Position numbers and translations under genes: made by a program. A stretch of DNA of 64,000 bases, taken from assembly GCF_900182735.1 (NCBI RefSeq), contig NZ_FXTU01000003.1, positions 186,001 to 250,000 on the forward strand, in the 5' to 3' direction. The first letter of the stretch is position 1. Every line of letters begins with the position of its first letter. The DNA is from Laceyella tengchongensis (GTDB lineage Bacteria; Bacillota; Bacilli; Thermoactinomycetales; Thermoactinomycetaceae). Below are positions 44,275 through 53,226 of the stretch, in pieces. A model generated the notes under the pieces. The model searched no databases and had not been told where the DNA came from. It saw nothing but the letters and a program-made list of their open reading frames with translations.

Positions 44275-45462
44275 CTACTCCTTTGCTTGATAAGCGATTG
44301 CCCCACGGCAAATCGTCATGAATACATCCATTTTTTCATCCAGGATCACAAGATCTGCGTCTTTTCCCACCGCAATGCTTCCTTTGCGATCATATAAGTT
44401 CAATTCTTTGGCAGCGTTAGTCGCCGTCATTTGAATCAATTGTTCCATAGTGCAGTCAACAAATTGATGCATGTTCTTCAGCGCATCTTTCATTTTCAAA
44501 ATACTGCCCGCCAGGGTCCCATCAGCCAACCGGGCATCACGATCCGATACCGTGACCTCTTGCCCGCCGAGATCATATGTCCCGCTCTTGAGGCATTTGG
44601 CCCGCATAGAATCGGTAATAAGGATGATCCGTTCTGGAGTGATGGCCTTATACGCTACATTGACACTATTTGGTTCGATGTGAATACCGTCAACAATCAT
44701 TTCCACCATCAATTCGTCGCGCACCATCGCCGCACCAGCGACACCCGGTTCACGATGGTGAAACCCTCTCATGCCGTTAAACAGATGGGTAACGTGGCTT
44801 AAGCCTGCGTCGATAGCCTCGCTAATCTGGTGGTAACAGGCGTCTGAATGACCCACGGACGCAATGACCCCTGTTTCCTTGAGATAACGGGTCAATTCCA
44901 GCCCGCCCGGTTCTTCCGGAGCCAAAGTGACCAATCGAATGTGCCCTCGAGCCATGGACTGCCATTTGGCGAATTGTTCCCGGTCGGGATGGACAATATA
45001 CTCTAGGGGTTGCGCGCCGGCGCGCTTCTTGTTTATGAACGGCCCTTCCAAGTGAATCCCTGCGCATTCCGCTTTCCCCGGCACCTGATGCCGTTCAATG
45101 AAGTCAGCCGCATTGATCAGAGCGGCCTCGATATTCTCGTGCGTTTGTGTAATCGTCGTCGCCAGAAAACAGGTTGTGCCCTCTTTCGGCAAGTGCGAGG
45201 CCATCGTGTCAAGCGCTTCCACTGTCGCATCCATGGTATCGGCACCAGCGGCTCCGTGGATGTGGACATCAATCATGCCAGGAAGAACTTGGTGTTCCGT
45301 CGATAATTGGATCACTTGCGCGTCTGTGAAATCTGGCATGTGATCCATCAGTCCGAAATTTTTGATTTTGCCATTGACTAGTTCAATATATCCAGGTGTG
45401 ATTTTTCCATTCTCCGTAAAAATCGTTACATTGCATATGATAAGTGGGGAAACCGGATTCAT
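44275..45462 (-). CDS. nagA: N-acetylglucosamine-6-phosphate deacetylase
   Basis: A 395-residue amidohydrolase that removes acetate from GlcNAc-6-phosphate, first gene of the cluster. Motifs: PGMIDVHIHGAAGADTMD (metal-binding HxH), HLEGPFINKKRAGAQ with Glu ligand, GHSDACY, HLFNGMRGFHHREPG and the catalytic Asp in LITDSMRAK. AAAGGAG lies 7 bases before the ATG. A near-consensus NagR box sits 55-70 bp upstream. Confidence 0.94.
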   Translation of the reverse strand: MNPVSPLIICNVTIFTENGKITPGYIELVNGKIKNFGLMDHMPDFTDAQVIQLSTEHQVLPGMIDVHIHGAAGADTMDATVEALDTMASHLPKEGTTCFLATTITQTHENIEAALINAADFIERHQVPGKAECAGIHLEGPFINKKRAGAQPLEYIVHPDREQFAKWQSMARGHIRLVTLAPEEPGGLELTRYLKETGVIASVGHSDACYHQISEAIDAGLSHVTHLFNGMRGFHHREPGVAGAAMVRDELMVEMIVDGIHIEPNSVNVAYKAITPERIILITDSMRAKCLKSGTYDLGGQEVTVSDRDARLADGTLAGSILKMKDALKNMHQFVDCTMEQLIQMTATNAAKELNLYDRKGSIAVGKDADLVILDEKMDVFMTICRGAIAYQAKE

Positions 45463-45516
45463 ATGATTATCTCCTTTTTCCTTTCGTTACAATTTAAGTG
45501 TATCACCATCATGTAT

Positions 45517-45532
45517 AGTTGTCTATACCACT
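45517..45532 (-). promoter_or_regulatory. NagR-type operator upstream of nagA
   Basis: AGTGGTATAGACAACT on the minus strand fits the known NagR/DasR-type operator almost base for base, 55-70 bp before the nagA start codon. Confidence 0.75.
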
Positions 45533-45586
45533 TGTCCCCTTTCGCCAGAACACCTGTCCGCGACACCGAGAACAAATGGTTATGAC

Positions 45587-45688
45587 TAGGGCGTGTCTGA
45601 TGAATAGGCCAGCGGCTCCAATACCATTTTCTCATTCGCTTCACTTGTGCATCGGCGCTCACCAACTTGATTTGCCAGACACACCCTA
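45587..45688. repeat. MITE-like repeat, copy 2 (102 bp with TA flanks)
   Basis: Shares its first ~70 bases and last ~26 bases with copy 1 at 4533-4667, in the same orientation, but lacks the ~31-33 bases in the middle. Terminal inverted repeats and TA flanks are conserved. It sits between nagA and the NTP-pyrophosphohydrolase gene. Confidence 0.78.
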
Positions 45689-45745
45689 GACCCATCCGTA
45701 TCAAATTTTCCACCATACTATCCCCTACCTGTAAATTCCCTATGC

Positions 45746-45772
45746 AAAAACGGCCGAGGTGTTCCCGGCCGC
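45746..45772 (-). terminator. terminator of the NTP-pyrophosphohydrolase gene
   Basis: CGGCCG on both sides of a 9-base loop, followed on the minus strand by TTTTTGC. Confidence 0.7.
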
Positions 45773-45790
45773 TTAAGATCATTTGCTCTT

Positions 45791-46201
45791 CTATTGTTCC
45801 TGCTTATCATCGCATCCTGATTGTTGTCGCGCGATCTCCATGCTTAGCAATGGTTCGGGACCTTGCCATGTCGGAGGCTTGATCACTTTCCCATCTGACT
45901 CCCGGTAGCGTGGCTTGCCATCCTCCCACAATTTAGACATGTTGGCTTCGTGCACGATGCGGAAGAGTTCCTCCGGCCGCACACCCATTTCGACGAGCGT
46001 CCCCAGCGCCAGATAAATGACATCAATCATAGCATCCGCTTGCTCAGTTAGCGTTTTTGCCTCCAGAAACTCTCGGATCTCCTCCATCATCCAATCAGCC
46101 CGCTTGCGCACGCGCTCCTGCTCCAATTTACACGGCTTTTCTTGTACAGGGACATTAAACGCTTCATGAAACGCCTTCACATCTTTCCATGCTTTATTCA
46201 T
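45791..46201 (-). CDS. MazG-like/all-alpha NTP pyrophosphohydrolase
   Basis: A 136-residue, largely helical protein. The metal site is EEIREFLEA followed by EQADAMIDVIYLALGT, the ExxE...ExxD pattern of all-alpha NTP-PPases. The opening WKDVKAFHEAFNVPVQEKP matches the subgroup once labelled Cof-like. It probably hydrolyses a non-canonical or surplus (d)NTP. The start at 46201 has GGAGG 8 bases upstream. Confidence 0.75.
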   Translation of the reverse strand: MNKAWKDVKAFHEAFNVPVQEKPCKLEQERVRKRADWMMEEIREFLEAKTLTEQADAMIDVIYLALGTLVEMGVRPEELFRIVHEANMSKLWEDGKPRYRESDGKVIKPPTWQGPEPLLSMEIARQQSGCDDKQEQ

Positions 46202-46274
46202 AAAAATGGCCTCCATTCATTTGCATAGTCCTAGCCCACATTGAATAATTTCGTTACCAGGAGGTGAGGATTTG

Positions 46275-46436
46275 ATGTGGTTGCTCTTATTTCAAATCGC
46301 TCTAGTATTTATCACCATTCATTCCATCTTGAACGCCTATCAGCTGTTCCGAGTGCAGAATTGGTTCGATTTCGTTTATCGGCTCTCCTTGTGTGCTGCC
46401 GCGCTTACCTTGTTGTTCAATCCGATCCCCATATGA
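46275..46436 (+). CDS. small two-helix membrane protein (53 residues)
   Basis: ATG at 46275 is preceded by AGGAGGTGA with 7-base spacing, so translation is well supported. Two hydrophobic helices (WLLLFQIALVFITIHSIL and LSLCAAALTLLF) flank a polar loop (NAYQLFRVQNWFD). It ends FNPIPI and the stop lies within a strong terminator. I recognise no family. The gene is divergent from the NTP-PPase gene. Confidence 0.65.
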   Translation: MWLLLFQIALVFITIHSILNAYQLFRVQNWFDFVYRLSLCAAALTLLFNPIPI

Positions 46437-46466
46437 AAGCACCTCCCCGGCGGGGAGGTGCTTTCA
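46435..46466. terminator. bidirectional terminator
   Basis: A perfect 14-bp stem GAAAGCACCTCCCC / GGGGAGGTGCTTTC with loop GGC. It overlaps the small gene's stop and lies 3 bp from the end of convergent nrdB. Confidence 0.8.
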
Positions 46467-46469
46467 TGT

Positions 46470-47501
46470 TCACAAATCGCCGAAATCAAGTGAACTTGCC
46501 TTAGAATAGTTGGTCACTTTCTGTTCGAAGAAGTCCGTTTTGGTCGCATTCAAGTTGGAGAAGCTTTCCACCCATTTCATAGGATGAGAGGTGATTTCCG
46601 GATACAGGATATCAAAGCCCAACCGGCTTAACCGCTCATTCGCCAAGTACTTAATGTACCGTTCCAACACGTCATTGGTGAGCCCCTGAATTTCATTGTT
46701 GGTGATGTATTGGCCCCAAGCGATCTCATGCTCCACCGCCGTCCGTGTCATCTCACGCAACTCTTCAACAAACTCCGGAGTGATCAAGTCCGGATTTTCG
46801 CTACGCAACTCTTTGATCATGTTTTGGAACAAAACGACATGGGTGAGTTCGTCCCGTTGGATATACTTGATGATCGTCGCCGTAGCGGTCATCTTCCCTT
46901 GCCGCGCTAACGCATAGAAAAAGGAAAATCCGCTGTAGAAGTACAAAGACTCCAACAAGAAGTTAGCCATACATGTGCGAACAAAATTTTTGTCGTTTGT
47001 GTCGTCGACGAACTGCTGGTACAAATCGGCGATAAACCGATTCCGGCGCAAAAGGTGTTCGTCGTTACGCCACTCGTCATAAATGTTTTCGCGCGTCTCC
47101 GGCGAACAGACGCTATCCAAGATATAGCTGTAAGATTGGGCGTGAATCTCCTCTTGAAACGCTTGAATGTTCAACAGGGAGCTTACTTCTGGCGCCGTCA
47201 CATACTCATTGATGTTGGGCAAATTCTCCCCTTGAATCGAATCCAGGAAGTTCAAAAAGGAGATCGTCTTATCAAATGCGCGTCTTTCCGCCGGCGACAA
47301 TTCCATGAATTGTTTCGCGTCACTCGCCAGCGGGATCTCTTCGGGAATCCAGAAATTGTTCAGCATCGCCCGATACAGCTTGTGTGCCCAATCGTATTTG
47401 ATCCGGTTCCACTCGCGCAGATTGGTGGTGTTGCCGTTGATCATGCGTTGGGTTCCCCGTTGCCCATGTTCGTTGAATATCTTTTTGCGTTCTAATTTCA
47501 T
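46470..47501 (-). CDS. nrdB: class I ribonucleotide reductase beta subunit
   Basis: A 343-residue ferritin-like radical-generating subunit of aerobic ribonucleotide reductase. Metal-ligand segments are visible: FLNFLDSIQGEN, EEIHAQSYSYIL, FLLESLYFYSGF and RDELTHVVLF. AAAGGTGAT precedes the start, 26 bp after nrdA, so both are one operon. Confidence 0.92.
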   Translation of the reverse strand: MKLERKKIFNEHGQRGTQRMINGNTTNLREWNRIKYDWAHKLYRAMLNNFWIPEEIPLASDAKQFMELSPAERRAFDKTISFLNFLDSIQGENLPNINEYVTAPEVSSLLNIQAFQEEIHAQSYSYILDSVCSPETRENIYDEWRNDEHLLRRNRFIADLYQQFVDDTNDKNFVRTCMANFLLESLYFYSGFSFFYALARQGKMTATATIIKYIQRDELTHVVLFQNMIKELRSENPDLITPEFVEELREMTRTAVEHEIAWGQYITNNEIQGLTNDVLERYIKYLANERLSRLGFDILYPEITSHPMKWVESFSNLNATKTDFFEQKVTNYSKASSLDFGDL

Positions 47502-47527
47502 GCCCTATCACCTTTCTACTGCTTCTG

Positions 47528-49738
47528 TTATGAAGAACAGCTCACACAATCTTCCACTTCCAATGATTGGTTACGTACATAATAGATCGTTTTCAAGCCG
47601 TTGCTCCACGCATCCATGTACAGATCCAAGAATTCACGCGCGGTGGTGTTCGGCGTGATATACAGGTTGAAGGATTGCGATTGATCTATATGACGTTGCC
47701 GTCTTCCAGCCGCCCGAATGCTCCAATGCTGGTCGATCGCATGCGCTTCTTTGTAATACCATGTCGTTTCAGGGCTCAGGTTGGGAGCCGTTTGCGGAAT
47801 GACCGCACCGCGTTTTTCTTCAACGAAATACTTGGCGTACACTGGATCAATGCCCGCAGTTGAGCCTGCGATCAGCGATGTGGACCCGGTTGGAGCTACG
47901 GCGAAAACCCACGCATTGCGCATGCCATGCTTGGCCACTTCTGCTTGTAGTTTCTGCCAACGCTCATCGGTATAACCGCGCTGTTTAAAATACTCTCCGG
48001 TCTGCCACTCGCTTCCCTCGAACAACGGATAATGCCCTTTCTCTTTAGCGATTTCCATTGAGCTGCGAATCGCATGGTACGCCAACTCTTCAAACAGCTC
48101 ATCCGCCTCGTTCACATGCTCTTCCGATTCCCACATGATTTTCCGTTGCGCCAAGTATTGATGGTAGCCGCTGGTGCCCAATCCCACTGCCCGGTACTTC
48201 TTATTGGTCAATTCCGCTTGCTTTACGGGATAGATGTTGAGATCGATCACATTGTCCAACATCCGCATCTGCACGGATACGATACGAGCAATGTCATCTT
48301 TGCTTTTCACCCGGCCCAAGTTGATCGAAGACAGGTTGCACACGACGAAGTCACCTGGCTTTTGTTTGGTGACGATCACGCCGTCTTCCAGTTCTTCAGA
48401 GATAAATTCAGTCGGCGACATGTTTTGGCAGATTTCGGTGCAGAGGTTGGAAGAATAAATAACTCCTTTGTGCTTGTTGGGATTGGCTCGGTTCACCGTA
48501 TCACGGAAGAAGATAAACGGCGTTCCGGTCTCAAATGCGCTCACCATAATCCGCTTCATGATCTCGATGGCCGGAATCTCGGTCTTGTGCAGGTTCGGGT
48601 TGGCTATGCATTCTTCATAGCGGCGAGTGAATTCCTCTCCCCAATAATCCTCGATGGAATAGCCCATCACTTCGCGCACTTCATGAGGATCAAACAAGTA
48701 CCAGTTCTCCCGCGCTTTCACCCGCTCCATAAACACATCGGGAATGCATACGCCAGGGAAAATGTCATGGGCTTTGAGGCGATCATCCCCGTTGTTGGTC
48801 TTCAAATTGAGGAAGTCGAGGATGTCAGCATGCCACACATCCAAGTAAATGGCGAAAGCCCCTCGGCGCACACCGAGCTGATCCACAGCTACGGCCGTGT
48901 TATTGTAGTTGCGGATCCATGGGATCACACCGCCGGAAGCCCCTTTGTGGCCGCGGATTTTTGATCCTTTGGAACGCACTTTGCCCAAGTAAATCCCCAC
49001 TCCACCGCCGTGTTTGGACACTTGCGCCGTCGCGGAGTTGGTGTTGTAAATCGACCACAGGGAATCATCCACGGTGTCGATAAAGCATGAAGACAGCTGG
49101 TGTAGTGGTTTACCTGCATTGCTGAGCGTCGGGGTGGCCACTGTCATCTCCAGCTTGGACAGCACATCATAAAACTGCTTGGCCCAACCGACACGGTCGA
49201 CTTCGTTTTGCGCCAGATGCATGGCGATGACCATGAAGCGCTCTTGAGGCAGTTCCATCACTTTCCCATCATAGTCACGCACGATATACCGGTCCGCCAG
49301 CACTTTCAATCCGATATAATTGAATAGATAGTCCCGCTCAGGCTTAATGTACTTCTCCAGCTCATCCAGCTCTGCTTTCGTGTAACGCTCCAGCAAATAT
49401 TTTCCGTACAAGCCCTTTTCCGTCAAGGTATGTACCAGAGCATGCAGATTGCCGTATTTATCCTGCGCTTTATACCCCCGGTTTTGGGCCGCTTCCTCAT
49501 ACAAGCCATGGGCGAGCAGATGGGCAGCGACAAATTGCCAGTCAGGCTCTTCGACGCTTGTTTTTTCAACAGCGGCTTGGATGACGATTTGCAACACCTC
49601 TTTGTCGCTCATGTTGTCTCGCAACTGCATCGCCGCATCTTCAATCAATTGTTCTTTGTTTAAATGAGTAAAACGCGCACACGCATCATCGATTAAGCCA
49701 CGATAGCGCGTCAGCTTATCAACAGAAATATCGATCAT
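47528..49738 (-). CDS. nrdA: class I ribonucleotide reductase alpha subunit
   Basis: A 736-residue catalytic subunit reducing NDPs to dNDPs. Active-site segments: VATPTLSNAGKPLHQLSSC (first redox Cys), NLCTEICQNMSPTEF (thiyl Cys and Glu), VAPTGSTSLIAG, and the C-terminal thioredoxin-shuttle pair in DCVSCSS. The N-terminal ~95 residues are an ATP-cone (DACARFTHLNKEQLIEDA), so allosteric activity control is expected. No intein. Two NrdR-like boxes lie upstream. Confidence 0.93.
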   Translation of the reverse strand: MIDISVDKLTRYRGLIDDACARFTHLNKEQLIEDAAMQLRDNMSDKEVLQIVIQAAVEKTSVEEPDWQFVAAHLLAHGLYEEAAQNRGYKAQDKYGNLHALVHTLTEKGLYGKYLLERYTKAELDELEKYIKPERDYLFNYIGLKVLADRYIVRDYDGKVMELPQERFMVIAMHLAQNEVDRVGWAKQFYDVLSKLEMTVATPTLSNAGKPLHQLSSCFIDTVDDSLWSIYNTNSATAQVSKHGGGVGIYLGKVRSKGSKIRGHKGASGGVIPWIRNYNNTAVAVDQLGVRRGAFAIYLDVWHADILDFLNLKTNNGDDRLKAHDIFPGVCIPDVFMERVKARENWYLFDPHEVREVMGYSIEDYWGEEFTRRYEECIANPNLHKTEIPAIEIMKRIMVSAFETGTPFIFFRDTVNRANPNKHKGVIYSSNLCTEICQNMSPTEFISEELEDGVIVTKQKPGDFVVCNLSSINLGRVKSKDDIARIVSVQMRMLDNVIDLNIYPVKQAELTNKKYRAVGLGTSGYHQYLAQRKIMWESEEHVNEADELFEELAYHAIRSSMEIAKEKGHYPLFEGSEWQTGEYFKQRGYTDERWQKLQAEVAKHGMRNAWVFAVAPTGSTSLIAGSTAGIDPVYAKYFVEEKRGAVIPQTAPNLSPETTWYYKEAHAIDQHWSIRAAGRRQRHIDQSQSFNLYITPNTTAREFLDLYMDAWSNGLKTIYYVRNQSLEVEDCVSCSS

Positions 49739-49755
49739 GGATCATCACGTCCGTT

Positions 49756-49771
49756 CTACTATATATAGTCG
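49756..49771. promoter_or_regulatory. NrdR-like box 1 upstream of nrdAB
   Basis: The core CTATATATAG fits the NrdR consensus core (CwAtATaTwG) at all ten positions. Confidence 0.6.
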
Positions 49772-49788
49772 CTTTAGTAGTATAGCTA

Positions 49789-49804
49789 ATACAAGATATT
49801 GTGC
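49789..49804. promoter_or_regulatory. NrdR-like box 2 upstream of nrdAB
   Basis: The core CAAGATATTG fits nine of ten NrdR core positions and starts 33 bp after box 1, the roughly three-turn spacing typical of paired NrdR boxes. Confidence 0.6.
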
Positions 49805-50049
49805 CAAATCGAAAAAAAGGAGGAAAAAAGAAATACGAGGAACCATTAAGACATTACCATCTGTTTTTGTCTTTTTTCTCTTTTAAGCTCCTCTCTCTCA
49901 GGTTTGACTAACACTTGAAATATATTAATAAAACCATATCAACACGTTTCATTATCAAAAGATAGTAAGACTCAACAAAGCAACATAATAACATACTTTG
50001 GCGTAGTTTAATCTCCAAAAAATTTTTTGACTTTTAGGAGGCGATTCAC

Positions 50050-51375
50050 TTGCTTCACAGTCAACGCTCCTTCATGTTAGCCACCATTATGGCATTGTGC
50101 TTGACCGCATGTGCACCATTGGAGCTCTCCTCTCCATCCTCGTCCAATCGAGCGTCAACCATCTCTTTACGGGCAACCGCGCCGCAACCCATGCTCAAAC
50201 GGAAACTCACCCCTTTTGAACAAACCCTCATGCGCAAACCCGGCGACCTGCATGGCTCGCAGTTTACAGAAAATAAACTCCAGGCGCGGTTGGCCACCAT
50301 GAAGCGAACCCAATCGGCAGACGCCACTTTCCGCCAATTGCTACAATGGCTCCATGAAGACTATCGGCGCTTGGTCATGGAAACCGCCAATTTTTCTACG
50401 GACATCAACCCCACAACACAACAACCAGCAAACACCATCATCCTTGAGAAGCCAACACACTTCGCAATCCTGCTTGATGCCAGTGGAAGCATGGCTGAAA
50501 AAGTAAATGCTAGCACAAAAATGCAAAGCGCCAAAAAAGCGATTTCTACGTTTGTCAGCAATTTGCCCCCAGCGGCCACCATTTCCCTTCGGGTGTACGG
50601 CCACAAGGGCACAAGCCAAGCTACGGACAAAGCGCTCTCATGCCGAAGCACGGAAGCCATCGTTCCCGCATCCACATACAACGCTACCCGATTTTCCCAA
50701 GCACTCGACGCCATAAAACCTAGCGGCTGGACGCCCATCGCCGCTAGCCTGGCCGCGGTAGAAAAAGATGTTCCACCTCAAGCTGAAGAAGTCCATCTAT
50801 ACCTGATCAGCGACGGGGAGGAAACGTGCGGCGGAAATCCGGTTCAACTCATGTCTCAACTTCGCCAAAGCACGATGCGCCCTCACGTCCATGTGATCGG
50901 ATTTCGCATCGACGATGCAGGGCAAAAAGCTTTAAAACAGATGGCCGAAGCCGGTATGGGCACCTTCACTTATGTAGACAGCGGTGAAGAGTTGGATCGT
51001 TTTTTGCGTGCTGAACACCAGCGGCTCATGCGTGAATGGTTGCATTGGGGCCAGAAAAACGGAAGCGAGGCGCTCCGGATGCGCCAGCAAAAAATGAGCG
51101 AGTTGGATCGTTTGTTGATGCGTTGGAAATCTACCGCGGACCGAGAAATGAACCGGATGAAATTGGCATTGCGCTATTTAGAACAAACCGGCTATCCCCC
51201 CACACAGCGGGAAAAATTGAAACAGCTCATCCAGGAGCGAAGCGACCAATTCGACGCCTATCTCACGGAAACCCGGCGCTCTTTGCAAGCCGCTATCCAA
51301 AAGAGCGGTTGGGAGGCATGGAGCGACATTTGGGATGAAGGCGCGCACCAAATGAGAAAGGCAATGGAAAACTGA
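50050..51375 (+). CDS. von Willebrand factor A domain lipoprotein
   Basis: A 441-residue exported lipoprotein with lipobox LTAC (Cys 21). The vWA domain (~136-335) holds the MIDAS motif LLDASGSM (Asp143, Ser145, Ser147) and a downstream SDGEETCGG. The last ~110 residues are helical and charged (MRQQKMSELDRLLMRWKS), likely coiled-coil. TTG start after TTAGGAGG. Such proteins usually bind partners through a metal ion at the cell surface; the partner here is unknown. Confidence 0.8.
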   Translation: MLHSQRSFMLATIMALCLTACAPLELSSPSSSNRASTISLRATAPQPMLKRKLTPFEQTLMRKPGDLHGSQFTENKLQARLATMKRTQSADATFRQLLQWLHEDYRRLVMETANFSTDINPTTQQPANTIILEKPTHFAILLDASGSMAEKVNASTKMQSAKKAISTFVSNLPPAATISLRVYGHKGTSQATDKALSCRSTEAIVPASTYNATRFSQALDAIKPSGWTPIAASLAAVEKDVPPQAEEVHLYLISDGEETCGGNPVQLMSQLRQSTMRPHVHVIGFRIDDAGQKALKQMAEAGMGTFTYVDSGEELDRFLRAEHQRLMREWLHWGQKNGSEALRMRQQKMSELDRLLMRWKSTADREMNRMKLALRYLEQTGYPPTQREKLKQLIQERSDQFDAYLTETRRSLQAAIQKSGWEAWSDIWDEGAHQMRKAMEN

Positions 51376-51516
51376 CGTCACGACGCTGAATGTTTATGTT
51401 CTATTCTAAAATTCCCATTTGCTTTAAATGTAATTTATTGTATAATTAGAATATATATCCAAGTTTTTTTGCTCGTTCGTCTCCATTCGTATGCATCTCC
51501 AATTTGGGGTGGGATA

Positions 51517-51846
51517 ATGAAATCCGTGTTATTGCTCTTGATCGCAATCATCAGCGAAGTTATCGCAACCTGTGCGCTCAAAGAGTCTGCCGGCTTCACC
51601 CGATTGCTCCCCAGCTTGATCCTGATCATCGGCTACGGAATCGCTTTTTATCTATTCACCATCAGTTTAGAACAAATTCCCTTGGGGATCGCCTATGCCG
51701 TCTGGTCCGGATTGGGAACGGTCGGTACCATTCTTGTTGCCAATTTACTGTGGGACGAGAAATAGCAACTGGCCCAGATGGCCGGCATCGTACTGATCAT
51801 TGTCGGCAGTGTGATGGTGAATCTCTTTAACCAACCTTCCGCTTGA
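51517..51846 (+). pseudogene. SMR-family multidrug transporter gene interrupted by an amber codon
   Basis: An EmrE/EbrB-like small transporter: SEVIATCALKESAGFTRLLP with the essential membrane Glu in helix 1, AYAVWSGLGTVGT in helix 3. The frame stops at TAG (51763-51765) right after LLWDEK. The same frame then continues LAQMAGIVLIIVGSVMVNLF, the expected fourth helix, to TGA at 51844. The truncated product would lack helix 4, which mediates dimer contacts. Start at 51517 after GGGGTGGG. Confidence 0.75.
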
Positions 51847-51850
51847 AATC

Positions 51851-51890
51851 AAATGAGCAGGCCAACCATAAGTATTGGCCTGCTCATTTG
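51851..51890 (+). terminator. terminator after the SMR gene
   Basis: AATGAGCAGGCCAA pairs with TTGGCCTGCTCATT, followed by TGATTGATT. Confidence 0.75.
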
Positions 51891-52021
51891 ATTGATTATT
51901 CACGGTAAGGTATTTCGCCGTTTTGAGACGATATAGAAGCCTCTATCCCCCATCCAGTGTCGCTGGCTGGCATAATCATGCATTTGGTTTGCTATGCAAA
52001 CTTGTCTATCATATAGATGAG

Positions 52022-52058
52022 AAGAAAACAGGGCGATGGTCGGATGCATCGCCCTGTT
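52022..52058 (-). terminator. trxB terminator
   Basis: AACAGGGCGATG pairs with CATCGCCCTGTT, followed on the minus strand by TTCTTC, 20 bp after the trxB stop. Confidence 0.75.
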
Positions 52059-52077
52059 CATGACCGCCGACGACAGA

Positions 52078-53022
52078 TTATAAGGACTTGCTCCAGTCAT
52101 GCACAGCATCACCTTCAAGGAAGCGTTCGCAATCCAACGCCGCCATACACCCTGAGCCAGCAGCAGTGATCGCTTGCCGGTACACATGATCCTGCACGTC
52201 ACCGCAGGCAAATACGCCTGGCACGTTGGTTTTGGTTGTTCCCGGCTCCACTTTGAGGTAACCCGCCTCATCCATCTCTAATTGGCCTTCCAAGAAATCG
52301 GTGTTGGGTTTGTGTCCGATGGCCACAAAAATGCCGTCGGTGTGAATGATCTCCTCTTCACCGGTTTCGTTGTTTTTCACTTTCAATCCAGTCACGCCTT
52401 GCTCGCCGCGGATAACTTCCACTGGCGTGCGGTTCAGGCTCCACTTGATCTTTTCGTTTTTACGAGCCCGATCTTGCATGATTTTAGACGCGCGAAGCTC
52501 ATTGCGGCGATGTACCAACGTCACTTCTGTGGCGAAACGGGTGAGGAAATTAGCTTCTTCCATCGCGGAATCACCGCCGCCGACCACGATGATTTTCTTG
52601 CCTCTGAAGAAGAACCCATCACATGTGGCGCACGTGCTTACCCCTTGCCCGATGTTTTCCTTCTCACCCGGAATGCCGAGCAATTTTGCCGATGCCCCGG
52701 TGGAAATGATCAAGGCTTCCGTCTCAATGCGTTCTTCCCCCATGTACAACGTGAACGGGCGTTTCGACAAATCGACTTTTTGCACCCATCCCCGCTTAAA
52801 CCGGGCACCGAAACGTTCGGCTTGTTTACGCATGTTATCCATCAGCTCCGGCCCCATGATGCCGTCAGGAAAGCCTGGGAAATTCTCCACTTCGGTTGTC
52901 GTTGTCAATTGCCCACCCGGTTCTGGCCCCTCAATCACCAACGGCTCCATGTTGGCGCGTGCCAAATAAATGGCCGCCGTCAAACCAGCTGGCCCCGTGC
53001 CTAGAACAATCACTTTATTCAT
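52078..53022 (-). CDS. trxB: thioredoxin reductase
   Basis: A 314-residue NADPH-dependent flavoenzyme reducing thioredoxin. FAD motif GTGPAGLTAAIYLARA (~8), redox pair CATC in GVSTCATCDGFFF (~132-138), NADPH motif VVGGGDSAMEEA and C-terminal FACGDVQD. AGGAGG precedes the ATG. The upstream 204 bp hold no gene. Confidence 0.94.
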   Translation of the reverse strand: MNKVIVLGTGPAGLTAAIYLARANMEPLVIEGPEPGGQLTTTTEVENFPGFPDGIMGPELMDNMRKQAERFGARFKRGWVQKVDLSKRPFTLYMGEERIETEALIISTGASAKLLGIPGEKENIGQGVSTCATCDGFFFRGKKIIVVGGGDSAMEEANFLTRFATEVTLVHRRNELRASKIMQDRARKNEKIKWSLNRTPVEVIRGEQGVTGLKVKNNETGEEEIIHTDGIFVAIGHKPNTDFLEGQLEMDEAGYLKVEPGTTKTNVPGVFACGDVQDHVYRQAITAAGSGCMAALDCERFLEGDAVHDWSKSL

Positions 53023-53226
53023 ATTTTCCGCCTCCTACTGCCTGGTTGATGCGATATGTATCTCGTAAATGAATCAACCAACATTTATTTTAACCCAGCC
53101 CCGGCATCCAGCAAGATGTTTTTCATCCAAGGCTGAGCCATATGACATCCGAGATTCATATCCCTGTGGGCATGCCTTATATTTCCCTACATCCGCAGGT
53201 ACCAAACTGCTTTTTTTAGAATCATT

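Larger units (their letters stand above)
49739..50049. other. 311-bp divergent intergenic region
   Basis: Between nrdA (minus) and the vWA lipoprotein gene (plus). It contains the two NrdR-like boxes next to nrdA, an AT-rich middle and, at 50035-50042, the TTAGGAGG ribosome site of the plus gene. No RNA gene or ORF is convincing. Confidence 0.65.

Noticed and set aside
33523..51765. Genome-wide recoding of TAG as a sense codon
   Set aside because: Several intact genes in the window end at TAG with good family C-termini (for example the TrmB-like and XRE genes), so TAG works as stop.
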